64,000 bases of DNA from Sphingobacteriales bacterium (lineage in GTDB: Bacteria; Bacteroidota; Bacteroidia; Chitinophagales; JADIYW01). How positions within the stretch are numbered: the first letter of the stretch is position 1; the number at the start of each line of letters is the position of its first letter. The stretch is taken from positions 258,501-322,500 of the forward strand of contig JADKIQ010000003.1 of the NCBI GenBank assembly GCA_016721245.1, read 5' to 3'. The notes under the pieces are model-generated. The model was given only the letters and a program-made list of their open reading frames with translations, was not told the DNA's origin and made no database searches. Positions 62,327-64,000 of the stretch are shown here, in pieces. A program made the position numbers and the translations under genes.

Positions 62327-62866
62327 CTAATCGTCGTCTTTAGTAATATTTATATTAATGCCGTTTCTTGGTGCAGGTGTTGAATTGTTATTGATAATGA
62401 TGGTTTTTCCACCATCCATTTCACTTCTTTTTTTACTGTATGGTGTTCCGTTTACCATTATAAATTCCTGCTCACTTTCATTAGATATCATTCCGTTCTG
62501 AACCAGATTCTGCTTTACTAAAATTTCCGCCATTTTTACCTGACGCGCAAATGCAGGTATTTCCGCTTTTTGCCCGCTTCCTAAAAATGTAACTTCATAA
62601 TAAGTTACTCTGCCTTTTGGGTTTGCACTGGAAATTTCTTTGTAATCGTTGTAGTCGTAAAATTTCAGGAACGCTAATTTCTTTCCGCTCAAATCTTTCA
62701 CATAATAGTTAAATGTACCCGGCATATACTTTATTTTTTCAAAAATAAAAGAAGCCTTGCCGTCAACTAAAACGCTGTCGTCTTTTATATCAACTTCGGT
62801 TTTGTCTTTAGCCTGAATGGAATGCATTCCTATAAATAAAATTACAGCGAATAGTATGTTTTTCAT
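62327..62866 (-). CDS. Exported protein of unknown function
   Basis: 179 residues. Signal peptide about 1-19 (MKNILFAVILFIGMHSIQA). The mature part is mixed beta: DSVLVDGKASFIFEKIKYMPGTFNYYVKDLSGKKLAFLKFYDYND, followed by a helix RQVKMAEILVKQNLVQNG and a C-terminal GKTIIINNNSTPAPRNGININITKDDD tail rich in Asn/Asp. I recognise no family. It is in the same orientation as the response regulator upstream but separated by a hairpin. Confidence 0.7.
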   Translation of the reverse strand: MKNILFAVILFIGMHSIQAKDKTEVDIKDDSVLVDGKASFIFEKIKYMPGTFNYYVKDLSGKKLAFLKFYDYNDYKEISSANPKGRVTYYEVTFLGSGQKAEIPAFARQVKMAEILVKQNLVQNGMISNESEQEFIMVNGTPYSKKRSEMDGGKTIIINNNSTPAPRNGININITKDDD

Positions 62867-62911
62867 TACATAAATTTAGTAAAAAAAGATAATTTAATTT
62901 CATTCTTAACA

Positions 62912-62946
62912 AAAAAAGACGCATAAAAAATACACGTCTTTTATTT
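62912..62946 (-). terminator. Terminator after the response regulator gene
   Basis: AAAAGACG and CGTCTTTT arms with an AT-rich loop, followed by T on the minus strand; also symmetric enough to work on the other strand. It lies 16 bases past the regulator's stop. Confidence 0.6.
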
Positions 62947-62961
62947 TGTGAAAGTGGTCTT

Positions 62962-63615
62962 TTATACCAGTCCTTTCTTATAAGCGATTTTTAACAAAGC
63001 TGCCGTATTATTTACGTTCAGTTTTGCCAGCATATTCTTGCGGTGTGTTTCCACCGTATTTTTACTGATAAACAATTTATTAGCAATATCCTGAGAAGTC
63101 AGACCCAATGCTATCAATTGCAAAATTTCCAACTCACGCTGTGTAATCTGTGCGGCCAGTTCATCGTAATTTCTGTCGTCTTCGTCATCCGCATTAGAGA
63201 TAGAAGAAATCAGTTTTTCCTGAGAATCCTGATCCAGATAAGATTTATCCTGATATACTGTATCTATGGCTTTTAACAAATCATCCTTGGAAATATTTTT
63301 CATGACATATCCCTTTGCACCAATTTCCAGACACTCTTTGATAAAGCGCGGCTCGCTGTGCATGGTCAGCATTAAAATCTTCAAATCCGGATTTAGTTTT
63401 TTTAATTGTTTGGTTGCTTCTATGCCATCCATTTCCGGCATATTGATATCCATCAGCACCACATCCACTTTTGAATTTTTAATACGTTCAACAGCTTGTT
63501 TACCGTTGTGTGCCGTTCCGGCTATTTTTATATTCGGTTCATCATCCAGTAGAGAAACAATTCCATCTAAAAAAATCTGATGATCGTCCACCACAAACAC
63601 ATTTATTTCCTGCAT
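62962..63615 (-). CDS. NarL/LuxR-type response regulator
   Basis: 217 residues. Receiver domain (1-125): acidic pair DD (10-11), phosphoacceptor Asp56 in VLMDINMPEMDG, Thr/Ser in MLTMHSEPRF and Lys in GYVMKNIS. C-terminal helix-turn-helix (about 150-215): ITQRELEILQLIALGLTSQDIANKLFISKNTVETHRKNMLAKL, the LuxR/NarL signature. No histidine kinase lies in the window; its sensor may be upstream on the minus strand beyond the metallopeptidase-like gene or elsewhere. The -7-like TACCTTTG at 63639-63646 suggests its own promoter. Confidence 0.93.
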   Translation of the reverse strand: MQEINVFVVDDHQIFLDGIVSLLDDEPNIKIAGTAHNGKQAVERIKNSKVDVVLMDINMPEMDGIEATKQLKKLNPDLKILMLTMHSEPRFIKECLEIGAKGYVMKNISKDDLLKAIDTVYQDKSYLDQDSQEKLISSISNADDEDDRNYDELAAQITQRELEILQLIALGLTSQDIANKLFISKNTVETHRKNMLAKLNVNNTAALLKIAYKKGLV

Positions 63616-63638
63616 ATCGTTTATATTATTTTATTTCG

Positions 63639-63646
63639 CAAAGGTA
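63639..63646 (-). promoter_or_regulatory. Predicted -7 element of the response regulator gene
   Basis: TACCTTTG on the minus strand, matching TAnnTTTG, about 24 bases before the start. The -33 region is unclear. Confidence 0.4.
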
Positions 63647-63674
63647 TTTCATATTCAGCAATTTTCGAGCCGTT

Positions 63675-64000
63675 TTACCAATATTTTGCAAAAGAATACC
63701 ATTTCCTTGTTTTCAGGTAGTTATAATTGGATTCATTCGCATAAGCTTCCCGTTCAAAGGAGATATTTTTATAGGCTTTTTGAAAATCCCGGTGTTTTAT
63801 TAACAAAAAGAGGAATTCGAAGTAGTAAATGAGAATGAAGAAGATAAAAAACAGCTCCATTTGCTGGTAAATATGTATCAATTCGTGATTGATGAAGCTT
63901 TTATCGTATTTAATTTCCCTTTTTTCCAGAATAATAAACGGGAAAATACTGATGCCGGAAACATTTTTCGGGGTAAAATATTTAATAAAGGAAGGACTTA
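63675..64000 (-). CDS. Membrane protein with HExxH-type motif, 5' end beyond the window
   Basis: About 108 residues visible, reading in from the window edge; the open frame continues upstream of any start here (ILEKREIKYDKSFINHELIHIYQQME). HELIH is an HExxH-like zinc motif, and a hydrophobic helix FFIFFILIYYFEFLFLLI follows, then KNISFEREAYANESNYNYL, whose Glu could be a third ligand. This layout is common in short Bacteroidota membrane proteins related to M48/M56-type peptidases, of unknown role. It ends 59 bases before the regulator gene on the same strand. Confidence 0.65.
   Translation of the reverse strand, partial: SPSFIKYFTPKNVSGISIFPFIILEKREIKYDKSFINHELIHIYQQMELFFIFFILIYYFEFLFLLIKHRDFQKAYKNISFEREAYANESNYNYLKTRKWYSFAKYW

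Noticed and set aside
1..64000. CRISPR arrays, rRNA, tRNA, integrases or insertion sequences
   Set aside because: I looked for regular repeat-spacer patterns, cloverleafs ending CCA-type, and transposase motifs; the cloverleaf at 40323-40402 lacks tRNA landmarks such as GGTTCGA-type T-loop placement and an anticodon arm of right size.
935..64000. Many open frames antisense to ackA, fadJ, queA and others
   Set aside because: They overlap strongly conserved genes, lack starts and known motifs, and follow from codon bias of the real strand.

Overview
The window is from a chromosome of a Bacteroidota bacterium, probably from the Chitinophagales/Sphingobacteriales side, though the exact family cannot be read from the sequence. 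The evidence is a C-terminal type IX secretion sorting domain, promoters of the form TTG-N17-23-TAnnTTTG, poor Shine-Dalgarno sites, the dispersed palindromes typical of the phylum, and housekeeping genes of moderate GC next to very AT-rich accessory blocks. No rRNA, tRNA, CRISPR array, insertion sequence or integrase was found.

Layout. 1-6.6 kb: 3' part of purD, queA, a MacB-type permease, a heptose-7-phosphate kinase, an aspartate aminotransferase and an NlpC/P60 endopeptidase. 6.8-8.6 kb: a long acyl-CoA dehydrogenase behind a perfect palindrome. 8.9-16.1 kb: an AT-rich, one-strand island of small exported or membrane proteins of unknown role, ending in a gene broken by two A-tract frameshifts. 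16.1-18.5 kb: a MarR regulator divergent from a bacterial HACD/PTPLA-type 3-hydroxyacyl-CoA dehydratase and a high-molecular-weight FabG. 18.6-24.2 kb: an outer-membrane barrel, a T9SS esterase, a methyltransferase and a badly frameshifted penicillin-acylase-like gene. 24.3-33.4 kb: an acetate kinase-PduL fusion, an M13 peptidase, a YdiJ-like FAD/Fe-S dehydrogenase and an HSL-type hydrolase. 33.5-36 kb: metY-metX behind a leader that encodes a tetra-cysteine peptide and a terminator. 36-39 kb: a BBE-type flavoprotein and a membrane protein. 39-46 kb: fatty-acid catabolism (ACAD11-like dehydrogenase plus APH-like kinase, phosphatase, thiolase, FadJ) with many palindromic repeats between genes. 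46.2-48.8 kb: an AT-rich KAP-family NTPase. 48.9-57.3 kb: exonuclease, GT39-like transferase and tex (both frameshifted), sulfotransferase, PI-PLC-like lipoprotein, acyltransferase, epimerase, Ogt. 57.4-61.5 kb: carboxynorspermidine synthase, adenine deaminase and NspC. 61.5-64 kb: paired DUF1232 proteins, an exported protein, a NarL-type response regulator and a partial membrane metallopeptidase-like gene.

How the parts connect. The near-identical palindrome CAATGC-N2-GCATTG lies before the 6.8 kb acyl-CoA dehydrogenase, between marR and the HACD-like gene, and before the thiolase. This suggests a small MarR regulon that could supply a whole beta-oxidation-type cycle: dehydrogenase, hydratase/dehydratase, ketoreductase, thiolase. 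The metY leader looks like a ribosome-mediated cysteine attenuator. Several genes carry one-base indels in homopolymers, so some broken genes may be consensus errors rather than real decay.
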